Shown: positions 1 through 7,508, numbered from the stretch's first letter. The stretch is DNA of 9,115 nt from Rikenellaceae bacterium (GCA_902362705.1 CABIXK010000008.1:1-9115), one strand, 5' to 3'. Notes: generated from the letters alone by a model not told the origin. Numbers and translations: made by a program.

Positions 1-45
1 GCCGCCGCCGGCCGCCGCGCCCCGAGATGCGTTTCGGAGCCGATA

Positions 46-78
46 TTTTCGCGATCCGTTATTTTTTTCGTATCTTCG
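46..78 (+). promoter_or_regulatory. Bacteroidetes-type promoter for the ROK kinase-manA operon
   Basis: A TTTTC box at 46-50 lies 20 bases before TATCTTCG at 71-78. This fits the Bacteroidetes primary-sigma pattern of a TTTG-like -33 box and a TAnnTTTG-like -7 box, with one mismatch in each. Transcription would start near 85, giving a leader of about 60 bases before the ATG at 148. That leader contains a short GC hairpin (GCCGCC at 91-96 facing GGCGGC at 99-104) and an A-rich stretch directly before the ATG, with no Shine-Dalgarno site. The call rests on pattern and position only. Confidence 0.5.
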
Positions 79-147
79 CAAGGATAAAGCGCCGCCCCGG
101 CGGCCGCGCACGGACAGAACCGACAAACCTGAAAACACCTAATAAAT

Positions 148-1257
148 ATGTACACCTTCGACAACCGGGTGGTCATCACCCTCGACGCCGGCGGCACCAA
201 CCTCGTGTTCGGGGCCATGCAGGCCAACCAGTTCATCGTCGATCCGATCACGCTGCCCTCCAACGCCTCCGATCTGGACAAGTGTCTCCAGACGATGGTC
301 GAGGGCTTCCGGCAGGTCATCGGCCGGCTCAAGGAGCAGCCCGTGGCGATCAGCTTCGCCTTCCCCGGCCCGGCCGACTACCCCAACGGCATCATCGGCG
401 GCTACCTGCCCAACTTCCCCTCGTTCCGCGAAGGCGTGGCGCTGGGTCCCTACCTCGAATACAAGCTGGGGCTGCCCGTCTTCATCAACAACGACGGCGA
501 CCTGTTCGCCTACGGCGAGGCGCTGGGCGGCGCGCTGCCCGAGGTCAACGCGCGGCTGGAGAAGCTGGGCAGCGCCAAGCGCTACGGCAACCTGCTGGGC
601 TACACCTTCGGCACGGGCTTCGGCATGGGCATGGTGGTCGACCGCAAGCTCAACCGCGGCGATAACTCGTGCGTGGAGACCTTCTGCCTGCGCCACAAGA
701 AGATGCCCGACATCATCGTCGAGGACGGCGTGGCCGTGCGCGCCGTCAAGCGCGTCTACGGCGAGCTGTCGGGCGACCGCGACCACAAGTTCGAGCCCAA
801 GGAGATCTGCGAGATCGCCGACGGCAAGCGTGCGGGCGACGCCGAGGCGGCCCGCGCGGCATTCGCCGAGCTGGGCGAGATCGCCGGCGACGCCATGGCC
901 ACGGCCGCGACGCTCACCGACGGTCTGGTCGTCATCGGCGGCGGCATCACCGCGGCACGCCGCTACATCATGCCCGCGCTGCTGCGCGAGATGCGCTCGA
1001 AGATCCACCAGATCGACGGCTCGGAGCTCGACCGCGTGCAGATGAAGGTCTACGACCTGGACGACGAGGAGGAGTTCCGCCTCTTCGCCCGCGGCGACCA
1101 GTGCACGCTGAAGGTCTACGGCACCGACCGCTACGTGGCCTACGACCCGCAGAAGCGCATCGGCGTGATGATCTCGAAGCTGGGGGCCAGCCGCGCCATC
1201 TCGGTGGGCGCCTACGCCTTCGCACTGAGCCAGCTCGACGCACAGCAGCAGAAATAA
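148..1257 (+). CDS. ROK-family sugar kinase, atypical subfamily
   Basis: This 369-residue cytoplasmic protein has the ASKHA/ROK kinase fold. Visible motifs are the N-terminal phosphate loop DAGGTN (13-18), PGPADYPNG (73-81), the catalytic-Asp segment NNDGD (114-118, Asp116 the probable base), GTGFGMG (155-161) and the late adenosine loop IGGG (263-266). It would transfer phosphate from ATP to the 6-hydroxyl of a hexose or N-acetylhexosamine; glucose, GlcNAc and ManNAc are all possible and the sequence does not decide. It is longer than typical ROK kinases (about 300). The usual CxCGxxGCxE zinc motif is missing; the region after the GTG loop has only Cys175, Cys180 and His183. The start is set by the alignment of DAGGTN near the N-terminus and an A-rich leader. 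manA follows 20 bases downstream, so the two are probably co-transcribed and linked through hexose 6-phosphates. Confidence 0.85.
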   Translation: MYTFDNRVVITLDAGGTNLVFGAMQANQFIVDPITLPSNASDLDKCLQTMVEGFRQVIGRLKEQPVAISFAFPGPADYPNGIIGGYLPNFPSFREGVALGPYLEYKLGLPVFINNDGDLFAYGEALGGALPEVNARLEKLGSAKRYGNLLGYTFGTGFGMGMVVDRKLNRGDNSCVETFCLRHKKMPDIIVEDGVAVRAVKRVYGELSGDRDHKFEPKEICEIADGKRAGDAEAARAAFAELGEIAGDAMATAATLTDGLVVIGGGITAARRYIMPALLREMRSKIHQIDGSELDRVQMKVYDLDDEEEFRLFARGDQCTLKVYGTDRYVAYDPQKRIGVMISKLGASRAISVGAYAFALSQLDAQQQK

Positions 1258-1277
1258 CCCGACAAACGACGACAACC

Positions 1278-2243
1278 ATGTACAAATTCCGACCTATTCT
1301 GAAATCGACGATCTGGGGCGGCGAGAAGATCGCCCCCTACAAGCAGATCGCAACCGACCAGCGGCAGATCGGCGAGAGCTGGGAGCTCTCGGGCGTCGCA
1401 GGCAACGAGTCGATCGTGGCCGAGGGCCCCGACGCCGGCATGACCCTGCCCGAACTGATCGCCCGCGACGGCGCCGCGCTGCTGGGCCGCGCCAACGCCG
1501 AGCGCTTCGGCGCCGAGTTCCCGCTGCTCATCAAGTTCATCGACGCACGCCAGGACCTCTCGATCCAGGTGCACCCCGACGACCGCCTGGCCGCCGAGCG
1601 CCACCGGTCGAAGGGCAAGACCGAGATGTGGTACGTCGTGGCGGCCGACGAGGGGGCCCATCTGCGCTCGGGCTTCGCCAAGCGGGTCACGCCCGCCGAG
1701 TACGAGGCCAGCGTCGCCGACAACACGATCACCGACCTGCTGGCCGACTACGCGATCGCCCCGGGCGACGTCTTCTTTCTCCCCGCGGGACGCATCCACG
1801 CCATCTGCACGGGCTGCTTCGTGGCCGAGATCCAGCAGACGTCGGACATCACCTACCGCATCTACGACTACGGCCGCACGGGCGCCGACGGCAAGCCGCG
1901 CGAGTTGCACACCGAGCTGGCGCGCGAGGCCATCGACTACGCCGTGCTGCCCGACTACCGCACCCGCTACGAGGCGGCCAAGGACCGCGAGGTCGAGCTG
2001 GTGTCGTGCCCCTACTTCACGACCTCGCTGCTCGACCTCTCGGCCGAGAAGGAGATGGACCTCTCGGCGCTCGACTCGTTCCTCGTGGCGATCTGCATGG
2101 AGGGCCGCGGCACGATCGCCGACGACCGGGGCGGCGTGCTGCCGATCCACCAGGGCGAGACGGTGCTCGTGCCCGCCAGCGTCGGCGCGCTGCACCTGCG
2201 CCCCGAGGGCGGGATGAAGCTGCTGACGAGCTGCATCCGCTGA
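1278..2243 (+). CDS. manA: mannose-6-phosphate isomerase, class I (cupin)
   Basis: The protein interconverts mannose-6-phosphate and fructose-6-phosphate in the cytoplasm using a bound metal, usually zinc. At 321 residues it matches the short bacterial class I form (Bacillus ManA type, about 315) and is shorter than E. coli ManA (about 390). Metal ligands are visible: QVHPDD (97-102, Gln97 and His99), the Glu of KTEMWYV (Glu116) and the His of GRIHAI (His174). TYRIYDYGR (192-200) carries the likely catalytic Arg194. The N-terminal FRPILKSTIWGG and GESWELS motifs are typical of the family and fix the start at the ATG at 1278; the frame stays open upstream, but only as a shadow of the kinase gene. 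It supplies fructose-6-P or, in reverse, mannose-6-P for GDP-sugar synthesis. No key residue is missing. Confidence 0.93.
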   Translation: MYKFRPILKSTIWGGEKIAPYKQIATDQRQIGESWELSGVAGNESIVAEGPDAGMTLPELIARDGAALLGRANAERFGAEFPLLIKFIDARQDLSIQVHPDDRLAAERHRSKGKTEMWYVVAADEGAHLRSGFAKRVTPAEYEASVADNTITDLLADYAIAPGDVFFLPAGRIHAICTGCFVAEIQQTSDITYRIYDYGRTGADGKPRELHTELAREAIDYAVLPDYRTRYEAAKDREVELVSCPYFTTSLLDLSAEKEMDLSALDSFLVAICMEGRGTIADDRGGVLPIHQGETVLVPASVGALHLRPEGGMKLLTSCIR

Positions 2244-2266
2244 CGCGAAGCGCCTCCGCATCGGAC

Positions 2267-2373
2267 GGTGCGTCATAACGGCAACCTGCCGCGTCGTTAC
2301 CGGGCCTCGGACTCGGTCGTTTACGTAGGGCAAACTCCCTCAACGTCTTGCATCTTGCTCATTCTGACGCACC
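2267..2373 (+). ncRNA. structured untranslated element after manA (possible 3'UTR RNA)
   Basis: A perfect 9-base inverted pair, GGTGCGTCA (2267-2275) and TGACGCACC (2365-2373), would close a domain holding three hairpins: TAACGGCA (2276-2283) with TGCC (2287-2290) and GTTA (2296-2299); ACCGGG (2299-2304) with CTCGGT (2312-2317, one G-T pair); and AGGG (2327-2330) with CCCT (2337-2340). A third partner, TGACGC (2241-2246), overlaps the manA stop codon and could compete for GCGTCA at 2270-2275. The only start codons give tiny peptides, so the element looks non-coding. It ends three bases before the terminator hairpin. It could be a 3'UTR-derived RNA, a folded mobile or recombination element, or an RNA read from the other strand. 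The strand is therefore uncertain. Confidence 0.4.
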
Positions 2374-2375
2374 TT

Positions 2376-2420
2376 AAATGGCGTGTGCCGAAATTTTCAT
2401 TTCGGCATACGCCATTTTTT
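2376..2420 (+). terminator. intrinsic terminator of the ROK kinase-manA operon
   Basis: AAATGGCGTGTGCCGAAAT (2376-2394), loop TTTC (2395-2398) and the complementary arm at 2399-2417 form a 19-pair stem with a single G-T pair, followed by T's to 2420 and another T-run at 2423-2429. It lies 130 bases after the manA stop and separates the two plus-strand operons. The arms begin and end in AAAT/ATTT, so it may also stop transcription from the other side. Confidence 0.9.
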
Positions 2421-2440
2421 GCTTTTTTTCGCGCCGGAAG

Positions 2441-2472
2441 ATTGCACGGGTGCGTTCTTTTGTGTAATTTTG
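2441..2472 (+). promoter_or_regulatory. Bacteroidetes-type promoter for the nahK-nagB operon
   Basis: ATTG at 2441-2444 and TAATTTTG at 2465-2472 are separated by exactly 20 bases, close to the Bacteroidetes TTTG/TAnnTTTG consensus. The start would be near 2479, giving a leader of about 30 bases to the ATG at 2508. The promoter sits directly after the previous operon's terminator. I see no clear operator. Confidence 0.6.
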
Positions 2473-2507
2473 AGGGTGTGTAAACCCATTTAAGCTACCC
2501 GACACCC

Positions 2508-3605
2508 ATGAAAGACCACCTGATGCGGATCGCATCGCAATTCGCGCTCGAAGGCGCCATCCGCTCCATCGACCCGCTGGGCGGGGGATTCATCAACGAC
2601 ACCTTCATCATCCGCACCGAAGGTGAGGCGCCCGACTACATCCTCCAGCGCAAGAACAAGAACATCTTCCCCGACGTGCCGGCCATGATGGAGAACATCC
2701 GCAAGGTCTCCGAGCACATCGCCCGCCGCGTGGCGGCCGAGGGGGGCGATCCCGCGCGCGAGGCGATGACGGTGGTACCCACCCGCGACGGCGCGCTCTG
2801 CCACTGCGACGAGCAGGGCGAGTTCTGGGCCGTGTGCGTCTTCATCGCCGACACGGTGGCCTACGACAAGGCCGACTCGGAGGCGCTGGCCGAGAAGGGC
2901 GGCGAGGGCATCGGGCGCTTCCAGGCGCTGCTCTCCGACTTCAGCGAGCCCCTGGCCGAGACGATCAAGGGCTTCCACAACATCCGCCACCGCTTCGAGC
3001 AGTGGGACGAGGCCCTGAAGCGCGACGCCGCGGGCCGCGTGGCCTCGCTCGGCGAGGAGATCGGCTGGATCGAGTCGCGCCGCGAGGAGACCATGGCCTT
3101 CTGGCGTCTGGTCGAGGAGGGGACGATCCCCACGCGCGTGACCCACAACGACACCAAGATCAGCAACATCCTCTTCGACCGCGCGGGGCGCGTGCTGTGC
3201 GTGATCGACCTCGACACGGTGATGAACTCCACCTCGCTCAACGACTTCGGCGACGCCATCCGCTCCTACTGCAACACGGGCGCCGAGGACGACCCCGAGC
3301 TCGACCGCGTGGAGCTGTCGCTGCCGATGTTCCGCGCCTACACCCGGGGCTACCTCTCGCAGCGCGCGCGGCAGCTCGTGCAGGCGGAGATCGACCACCT
3401 GGCCTTCTCGGCGCGCTACATCACCTACGAGCAGGTGCTGCGCTTCCTGATGGACTACATCGACGGCGACACCTATTATAAAACGACCTCGCCCGACCAC
3501 AACCTCGTGCGTACCCGCGCGCAGTACAAGCTGTTGCAGAGCATGGAGCGGCAGTACGACGCCATGTGCGCCGTCGTGCGCGAGCTGGCCGAAGAGTACA
3601 AGTAA
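2508..3605 (+). CDS. nahK: N-acetylhexosamine 1-kinase (NahK-like, APH fold)
   Basis: The 365-residue protein closely resembles bifidobacterial NahK (about 359 residues), which uses ATP to phosphorylate GlcNAc or GalNAc at the anomeric carbon, feeding UDP-sugar metabolism and milk-oligosaccharide or mucin salvage. From memory of that family, shared stretches are IASQFALEGA (8-17), a DYILQ.. N-IFPD segment (43-56), the catalytic loop THNDTK (212-217, Asp215 the probable base), the metal-binding IDLDTVM (233-239), FGDAIR (247-252) and the C-terminal DHNLVRTRAQYKLLQSME (330-347). The ATG at 2508 aligns with the NahK N-terminus. It is the first gene of a four-gene operon; the next gene starts 18 bases later. 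Substrate preference cannot be read from the sequence: GlcNAc, GalNAc, or another sugar handled by this branch are possible. I recognise no lacto-N-biose phosphorylase (its usual bifidobacterial partner) here. Confidence 0.85.
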   Translation: MKDHLMRIASQFALEGAIRSIDPLGGGFINDTFIIRTEGEAPDYILQRKNKNIFPDVPAMMENIRKVSEHIARRVAAEGGDPAREAMTVVPTRDGALCHCDEQGEFWAVCVFIADTVAYDKADSEALAEKGGEGIGRFQALLSDFSEPLAETIKGFHNIRHRFEQWDEALKRDAAGRVASLGEEIGWIESRREETMAFWRLVEEGTIPTRVTHNDTKISNILFDRAGRVLCVIDLDTVMNSTSLNDFGDAIRSYCNTGAEDDPELDRVELSLPMFRAYTRGYLSQRARQLVQAEIDHLAFSARYITYEQVLRFLMDYIDGDTYYKTTSPDHNLVRTRAQYKLLQSMERQYDAMCAVVRELAEEYK

Positions 3606-3623
3606 CACCCTCAGGCAACACCC

Positions 3624-4271
3624 ATGGAGCTCATTCCCAAGATCGAGGGCGTCGACCCGCACGACGCCGAAGCCGTCGATCGCGTCTTCGCCGCCGTCGC
3701 GGCGCAGCCGATCGCCTGCTGCAACTGGCCCGAGGCCTACCCCTACGCGCCGAAAGTCGCCTTCCGCATCTTCCACACGGGGGCGTGGCTCATGCTGCGC
3801 TTCGAGGTGGAGGAGCGCTACACGGCCGCGCGCGTCGCCGAGGACAACGGCCGCGTGTGGACCGACTCGTGCGTCGAGTTCTTCTTCGCGCCGGGCGACG
3901 AGGCGGGCTACTACAACTTCGAGACCTCGTGCATCGGCCGCATGCTGGTGGGCTACCGCCGCACCCACGCCGACGCCGTACACGCGTCGGAGCAGATCAT
4001 GCGCCGCATCCTGCGCACGCCGACCATCGGCTCGGAGCCCTTCGACGAGCAGCTGGGCGACAACAGCTGGCAGATGACGCTGGCCATCCCGCCCGAGGCG
4101 CTCTTCCGCCACTCGGTCGACGACTGGAGCGGCATGGAGGCGCGCATGAACCTCTACAAGTGCGGCGACGAGCTCTCGCGGCCCCACTTCCTCTCGTGGC
4201 GCCCCATCGCGGCCGCGAAGCCCAACTTCCACCTGCCGGAGTTCTTCGGCCGGGTGAAGTTCGAGCAGTGA
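3624..4271 (+). CDS. CBM9-like carbohydrate-binding domain protein, no signal peptide
   Basis: This 215-residue protein is a single-domain relative of carbohydrate-binding module family 9, the CBM9-like type common in Bacteroidetes. Supporting features are the beta-rich N-terminal half with WTDSCVEFFFAP (79-90), YYNFETSCIG (96-105), a central WQMTLAIP strand (149-156), and the C-terminal SRPHFLSWRPI (185-195) plus FHLPEFFGRVKFE (202-214). Full-length secreted relatives bind sugars or chitin-like glycans, but this one begins directly with MELIPKIEG and has no signal peptide or membrane segment. It is therefore predicted to be cytoplasmic. It lies 18 bases after nahK and 31 bases before the deaminase-deacetylase fusion, so its ligand may be an amino sugar or a sugar phosphate. 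That role is inference; no catalytic residues are apparent and the true function is unknown. Confidence 0.7.
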   Translation: MELIPKIEGVDPHDAEAVDRVFAAVAAQPIACCNWPEAYPYAPKVAFRIFHTGAWLMLRFEVEERYTAARVAEDNGRVWTDSCVEFFFAPGDEAGYYNFETSCIGRMLVGYRRTHADAVHASEQIMRRILRTPTIGSEPFDEQLGDNSWQMTLAIPPEALFRHSVDDWSGMEARMNLYKCGDELSRPHFLSWRPIAAAKPNFHLPEFFGRVKFEQ

Positions 4272-4302
4272 ACGCAAAGACAACGATAACCCATAAAACA
4301 AC

Positions 4303-6222
4303 ATGAAAAGCAAGTATTCCTTACCCAAGGACGGCGGACTGATCGCCGAGTCGACGCCGCGCGACATCCTCCACCGCTACGAGAAGATGCCGACGACGGT
4401 ATTCGAAACCGAGTCGGAGGGCGCGCAGTGCATCGCCGACCGCATCGTGGCCGCCATCAACGCGCACCGGGGCACGGAGCCCTTCGCGCTGGGTCTGACC
4501 ACCGGCCGCACGCCGCTGGGTCTCTACCGCGAGCTGGCCGAGCGCCACGCGCGCGGCGAGGTGTCGTTCCGCAACGTGGCCGTCTACAGCCTCGACGAGT
4601 TCTACCCCATCGCCTCGACCGAGCAGCAGAGCCGCAACTACCGCATCCACGAGGATCTGCTCAACCACGTGGACATCCTCCCCGAGAACGTACACATCCT
4701 CGACGGCACGCTGCCCAAGGAGCAGCTGGCCGAGTACTGCGACGCCTACGACAAGGCGGCGCGCAAGATCGACCTGATGATCATCGGCATCGGCGAGGAC
4801 GGCCAGATCGGCTTCAACGAGCCGGGCTCCTACGCCAAGTCGCGCACGCGCCTGGTGCAGCTCTCGCACGGCTCGCGCAAGACCCAGGCCGGGGCTTTCC
4901 ACAGCCTGGAGCACACCCCCAAGATGGCCATCACGATGGGCATCGACACGGTGATGCACGCCCGCCGCATCATCCTCATGGCGTGGGGCGAGAACAAGGC
5001 GCGCATCCTGCGCGAGGTGGTCGAGGGCGAGGTCTCGGCCCAGGTTCCGGCGTCGCACCTCCAGGCCCACGCCGATATCGAGGTGGTGACCGACGAGAAC
5101 GCCGCCCAGCTCTTCACGCGCGAGGTGGCCCCCTGGCTGGTGGGCCCCTGCCGCTGGACGCCCAAGTTCATCCGCAAGGCCGTGGTATGGCTGTGCGGCG
5201 TGGTCGACAAACCGATCCTCAAGCTCACCTACAAGGACTACATCGAGAACTCGCTGGGCGAGCTGCTGGAGCAGGGCCGCACCTTCGACCAGATCAACAT
5301 CGACGTCTTCAACGACCTGCAGCACACCATCTCGGGGTGGCCGGGCGGCAAGCCCAACGCCGACGACACGACGCGCCCCGTGCCCTCGTCGCCTTTCCCC
5401 AAGCGCGTGGTAGTCTTCTCGCCCCACCCCGACGACGACGTGATCTCGATGGGCGGCACGTTCATCCGTCTCGTGCAGCAGGGTCACGACGTGCACGTGG
5501 CCTACGAGACGTCGGGTAACGTCGCCGTGCACGACGACGTGGTGCTCCAGCACATCGACGCCGCCCGCGAGCTGGGCTACGGCGACCGCTATGCCGAGGT
5601 CGAGCGCATCATCGCCGAGAAGAAGGCCGGCGAGCCCGAGCCGCGCGCGCTGCTCGAACTCAAGGGCGCCATCCGCCGCTCGGAGGCCCGCGGCGCCGTC
5701 CGCTCGTTCGGTCTGAACCCCGACACCAACGCCCACTTCCTCAACCTGCCCTTCTACGAGACGGGCGGCATCAAGAAGGGCCAGCTGTCGGACGCCGACA
5801 CCGAGATCATCGTCAAGCTCCTGCGCGAGGTGAAGCCCCACCAGATCTACGCCGCCGGCGACCTGGCCGACCCCCACGGCACGCACCGCGTCTGCATGGA
5901 GGCCGTGCTGGAGGCGCTGGAGGTGGTCAAGAACGACGACTGGATGAAGGAGTGCCACCTGTGGCTCTACCGCGGCGCCTGGATGGAGTGGGATCTGGGC
6001 ATGGTCGACATGGCGGTGCCCCTGTCGCCCGACGAGCTCATCAAGAAGCGCCACGCCATCTACCGCCACCTCTCGCAGAAGGACATCATGCCCTTCCCGG
6101 GCGATGACCCGCGCGAGTTCTGGCAGCGCGCCGAGGAGCGCACGCAGAACACCGCTCGCCTCTACGACAAGCTCGGCATGGCCGAATACCAGGCCATCGA
6201 GGTCTTCGTGAGGATGTTCTGA
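4303..6222 (+). CDS. glucosamine-6-P deaminase-like domain fused to PIG-L deacetylase domain
   Basis: This 639-residue cytoplasmic fusion has a NagB/6-phosphogluconolactonase-type domain (about 30-280), a linker (about 280-365) and a PIG-L/LmbE zinc N-deacetylase domain (about 366-550). NagB-like motifs are TTGRTP (66-71), LDEF (97-100, Asp98 matching E. coli Asp72) and [13 protein letters not shown] (162-174). Asp166 and Glu173 match NagB Asp141 and Glu148, but Gln168 replaces catalytic His143. The PIG-L half has SPHPDDD (373-379; His375 and Asp378 as zinc ligands) and DPHGTH (523-528, His528 the likely third ligand), so it looks active. PIG-L enzymes deacetylate N-acetylglucosaminyl substrates, so the domain could replace NagA on GlcNAc-6-P or act on a related compound. 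The first half may be a weak deaminase, an isomerase-like enzyme or a sensor. Such fusions occur elsewhere in Bacteroidetes as far as I recall. Its ATG follows an A-rich 31-base spacer. Confidence 0.85.
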   Translation: MKSKYSLPKDGGLIAESTPRDILHRYEKMPTTVFETESEGAQCIADRIVAAINAHRGTEPFALGLTTGRTPLGLYRELAERHARGEVSFRNVAVYSLDEFYPIASTEQQSRNYRIHEDLLNHVDILPENVHILDGTLPKEQLAEYCDAYDKAARKIDLMIIGIGEDGQIGFNEPGSYAKSRTRLVQLSHGSRKTQAGAFHSLEHTPKMAITMGIDTVMHARRIILMAWGENKARILREVVEGEVSAQVPASHLQAHADIEVVTDENAAQLFTREVAPWLVGPCRWTPKFIRKAVVWLCGVVDKPILKLTYKDYIENSLGELLEQGRTFDQINIDVFNDLQHTISGWPGGKPNADDTTRPVPSSPFPKRVVVFSPHPDDDVISMGGTFIRLVQQGHDVHVAYETSGNVAVHDDVVLQHIDAARELGYGDRYAEVERIIAEKKAGEPEPRALLELKGAIRRSEARGAVRSFGLNPDTNAHFLNLPFYETGGIKKGQLSDADTEIIVKLLREVKPHQIYAAGDLADPHGTHRVCMEAVLEALEVVKNDDWMKECHLWLYRGAWMEWDLGMVDMAVPLSPDELIKKRHAIYRHLSQKDIMPFPGDDPREFWQRAEERTQNTARLYDKLGMAEYQAIEVFVRMF

Positions 6223-6232
6223 CACGCCCGCC

Positions 6233-6303
6233 GACCCGATGCAGGGGTCGCACCGCGCACCGCCGGGGTGCGGCTCCTGCTCTCGTCCGCCGGGCCCGCT
6301 TAA
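6233..6303. repeat. GC hairpins between the fusion gene and nagB
   Basis: Two small inverted repeats lie in this spacer: GACCC (6233-6237) with GGGTC (6245-6249), and CGCACC (6256-6261) with GGTGCG (6267-6272). Neither is followed by a T-run, so they do not read as a terminator. With the adjoining heptad tract they resemble the hairpin-plus-heptad pattern at 7190-7793, which suggests repeat material inserted into the operon between the fusion gene and nagB. Confidence 0.45.
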
Positions 6304-6334
6304 TTTTCAATTTTCCACTTTCAACTCTCAATTT
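6304..6334 (+). repeat. degenerate 7-base tandem repeat abutting the nagB start codon
   Basis: The sequence parses as TTTTCAA, TTTTCCA, CTTTCAA, CTCTCAA and then TTT directly before ATG. The period is 7 and the units vary. It therefore forms the whole ribosome-binding region of nagB, with no Shine-Dalgarno motif. The same unit family, inverted, is found at 9049-9076. Confidence 0.7.
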
Positions 6335-7129
6335 ATGCGTCTTATTATCGAAGAGACATCGGCCAAAGTCGCCCAGTGGGCCGCCGACTATATCATCCGC
6401 CAGATCAATGCCAAAGCCCAGCACTCGGCTTCGCCTTTCGTGTTGGGTCTGCCCACCGGCTCGACGCCGCTGGAGACCTACAAGGAGCTCATCCGCCGCC
6501 ACAAGGCCGGCGACGTATCTTTCAAGAACGTCATCACGTTCAACATGGACGAGTACGTGGGTCTGCCGCAGGAGCACCCCGAGAGCTACCACTCGTTCAT
6601 GTGGAACAACTTCTTCTCGCACATCGACATCCTGCCCGAGAACGTCAACATCCTCGACGGCAACGCCGAGGACCTCGTGAAGGAGTGTGCCGACTACGAG
6701 GCGCGCATCGTCGAGGCCGGGGGCATCGACCTGTTCATGGGCGGCGTGGGCGAGGACGGCCACATCGCCTTCAACGAGCCCTTCTCGTCGCTCAACTCGC
6801 GCACGCGCCAGAAGACCCTGACGCTCGACACCATCCAGGTCAACGCCCGCTTCTTCGGCGGCGACGTCAACCTGGTGCCGAAGACGGCCCTCACGGTCGG
6901 CGTGGGCACGGTGCTCGCCTCGAAGCAGGTGCTGATCCTCGCCACGGGCCACAAAAAGGCCCGCGCCGTGCGCCACGGCGTCGAGGGTTCGTACAACCAC
7001 CAGTGGACGATCTCGGCGCTGCAGGTGCACCCCAGCGGCATCCTCGTGTGCGACGACCCGGCCGCCGAGGAGCTGCGCGTGTCGACCTACCGCTACTTCA
7101 AGGACATCGAGCGCAACAACCTGATCTAA
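6335..7129 (+). CDS. nagB: glucosamine-6-phosphate deaminase
   Basis: The enzyme converts glucosamine-6-phosphate to fructose-6-phosphate and ammonia in the cytoplasm, committing amino sugars to glycolysis. The 264-residue protein aligns almost without gaps with E. coli NagB (266), and the E. coli active-site residues occupy the same numbers: Asp72 in FNMDEYVG (69-76), and Asp141, His143 and Glu148 in [13 protein letters not shown] (137-149). LPTGSTP (39-45) is the phosphate loop. Residues of the E. coli allosteric GlcNAc-6-P site also appear kept (Ser151, Arg158, Lys160, Tyr254), so activation by GlcNAc-6-P is plausible. The start at 6335 is chosen because [17 protein letters not shown] matches the NagB N-terminus; an in-frame upstream extension would only translate the repeat spacer. 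It is the last gene of the operon, 112 bases after the fusion gene, with a terminator 25 bases downstream. Confidence 0.97.
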   Translation: MRLIIEETSAKVAQWAADYIIRQINAKAQHSASPFVLGLPTGSTPLETYKELIRRHKAGDVSFKNVITFNMDEYVGLPQEHPESYHSFMWNNFFSHIDILPENVNILDGNAEDLVKECADYEARIVEAGGIDLFMGGVGEDGHIAFNEPFSSLNSRTRQKTLTLDTIQVNARFFGGDVNLVPKTALTVGVGTVLASKQVLILATGHKKARAVRHGVEGSYNHQWTISALQVHPSGILVCDDPAAEELRVSTYRYFKDIERNNLI

Positions 7130-7154
7130 ACCCTCGCGGCCTCCGCCGCGCACG

Positions 7155-7188
7155 GCCCGCCTCCCCCACCCGGGAGGCGGGCTTTTTT
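7155..7188 (+). terminator. intrinsic terminator after nagB
   Basis: GCCCGCCTCCC (7155-7165) pairs perfectly with GGGAGGCGGGC (7172-7182) across a six-base loop, followed by six T's (7183-7188). It ends the nahK-to-nagB operon. Confidence 0.95.
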
Positions 7189-7246
7189 AATGCGGCATTC
7201 ACAATCGGGCTGCGCGACGGAATTTTCCGGGACGCAGCCAGCGCCC

Positions 7247-7281
7247 CACTTCTCACTTTTCACTTTATTACTTTTTACTTC
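7247..7281 (+). repeat. heptad tract: five CACTTTT-type units
   Basis: It parses exactly as CACTTCT, CACTTTT, CACTTTA, TTACTTT, TTACTTC. The ACTT core recurs every 7 bases. The first 14 bases are identical to the start of the tract at 7760. Confidence 0.8.
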
Positions 7282-7304
7282 TCCGGCGGACCTCCGCCGC
7301 CGGA

Positions 7305-7331
7305 GGCTGCGGCCCGCGCAGCTGACGCTGC
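7305..7331 (+). repeat. left copy of a 27-base inverted repeat
   Basis: GGCTGCGG, five variable bases, then GCAGCTGACGCTGC. The reverse complement of 7730-7756 reads the same except for three of the five middle bases (24 of 27 identical). The pair bounds a 452-base segment. GCTGCG (7306-7311) can also pair locally with CGCAGC (7317-7322). Confidence 0.7.
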
Positions 7332-7508
7332 GACGAACGATGAAATAATGGTCGGTCGGTTTTCGGCGGTTCATTACGCGATTGATCTCCCTTTGCCGGC
7401 TGGGGCGGTCGCGCCGGAGGCGCGAGCCGGCAAAGGGACGAAGCCTGTGGCTTCGACAATTGCGCCTCTCTTTTCGGGTCGCAGCTACTCCGGCTTGAAA
7501 AGCCGGCA

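Noticed and set aside
139..1275. Long minus-strand open frame opposite the ROK kinase (378 codons)
   Set aside because: GC-rich coding DNA leaves the antisense frame open; its translation is low-complexity (Ala, Val, Asp, His, Arg) and matches no family I know, whereas the plus strand has clear kinase motifs.
669..1277. Upstream extension of manA in the same frame
   Set aside because: The extension is Arg-rich noise within the kinase gene; homology to ManA begins at the ATG at 1278.
2268..2483. 71-codon plus-strand open frame between the two operons
   Set aside because: It runs through the structured element, the terminator and the promoter, so it is not a credible gene.
2490..4367. 625-codon minus-strand open frame spanning nahK and the CBM9-like gene
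   Set aside because: Same shadow effect; it crosses two real genes and a spacer, and its translation lacks recognisable motifs.
4321..6225. 634-codon minus-strand open frame opposite the fusion gene
   Set aside because: Mirror of the codon pattern of the real gene, low-complexity translation, no promoter or domain.
6239..6334. Upstream in-frame extension of nagB
   Set aside because: It would translate hairpins and the heptad repeat; NagB family alignment begins precisely at 6335.
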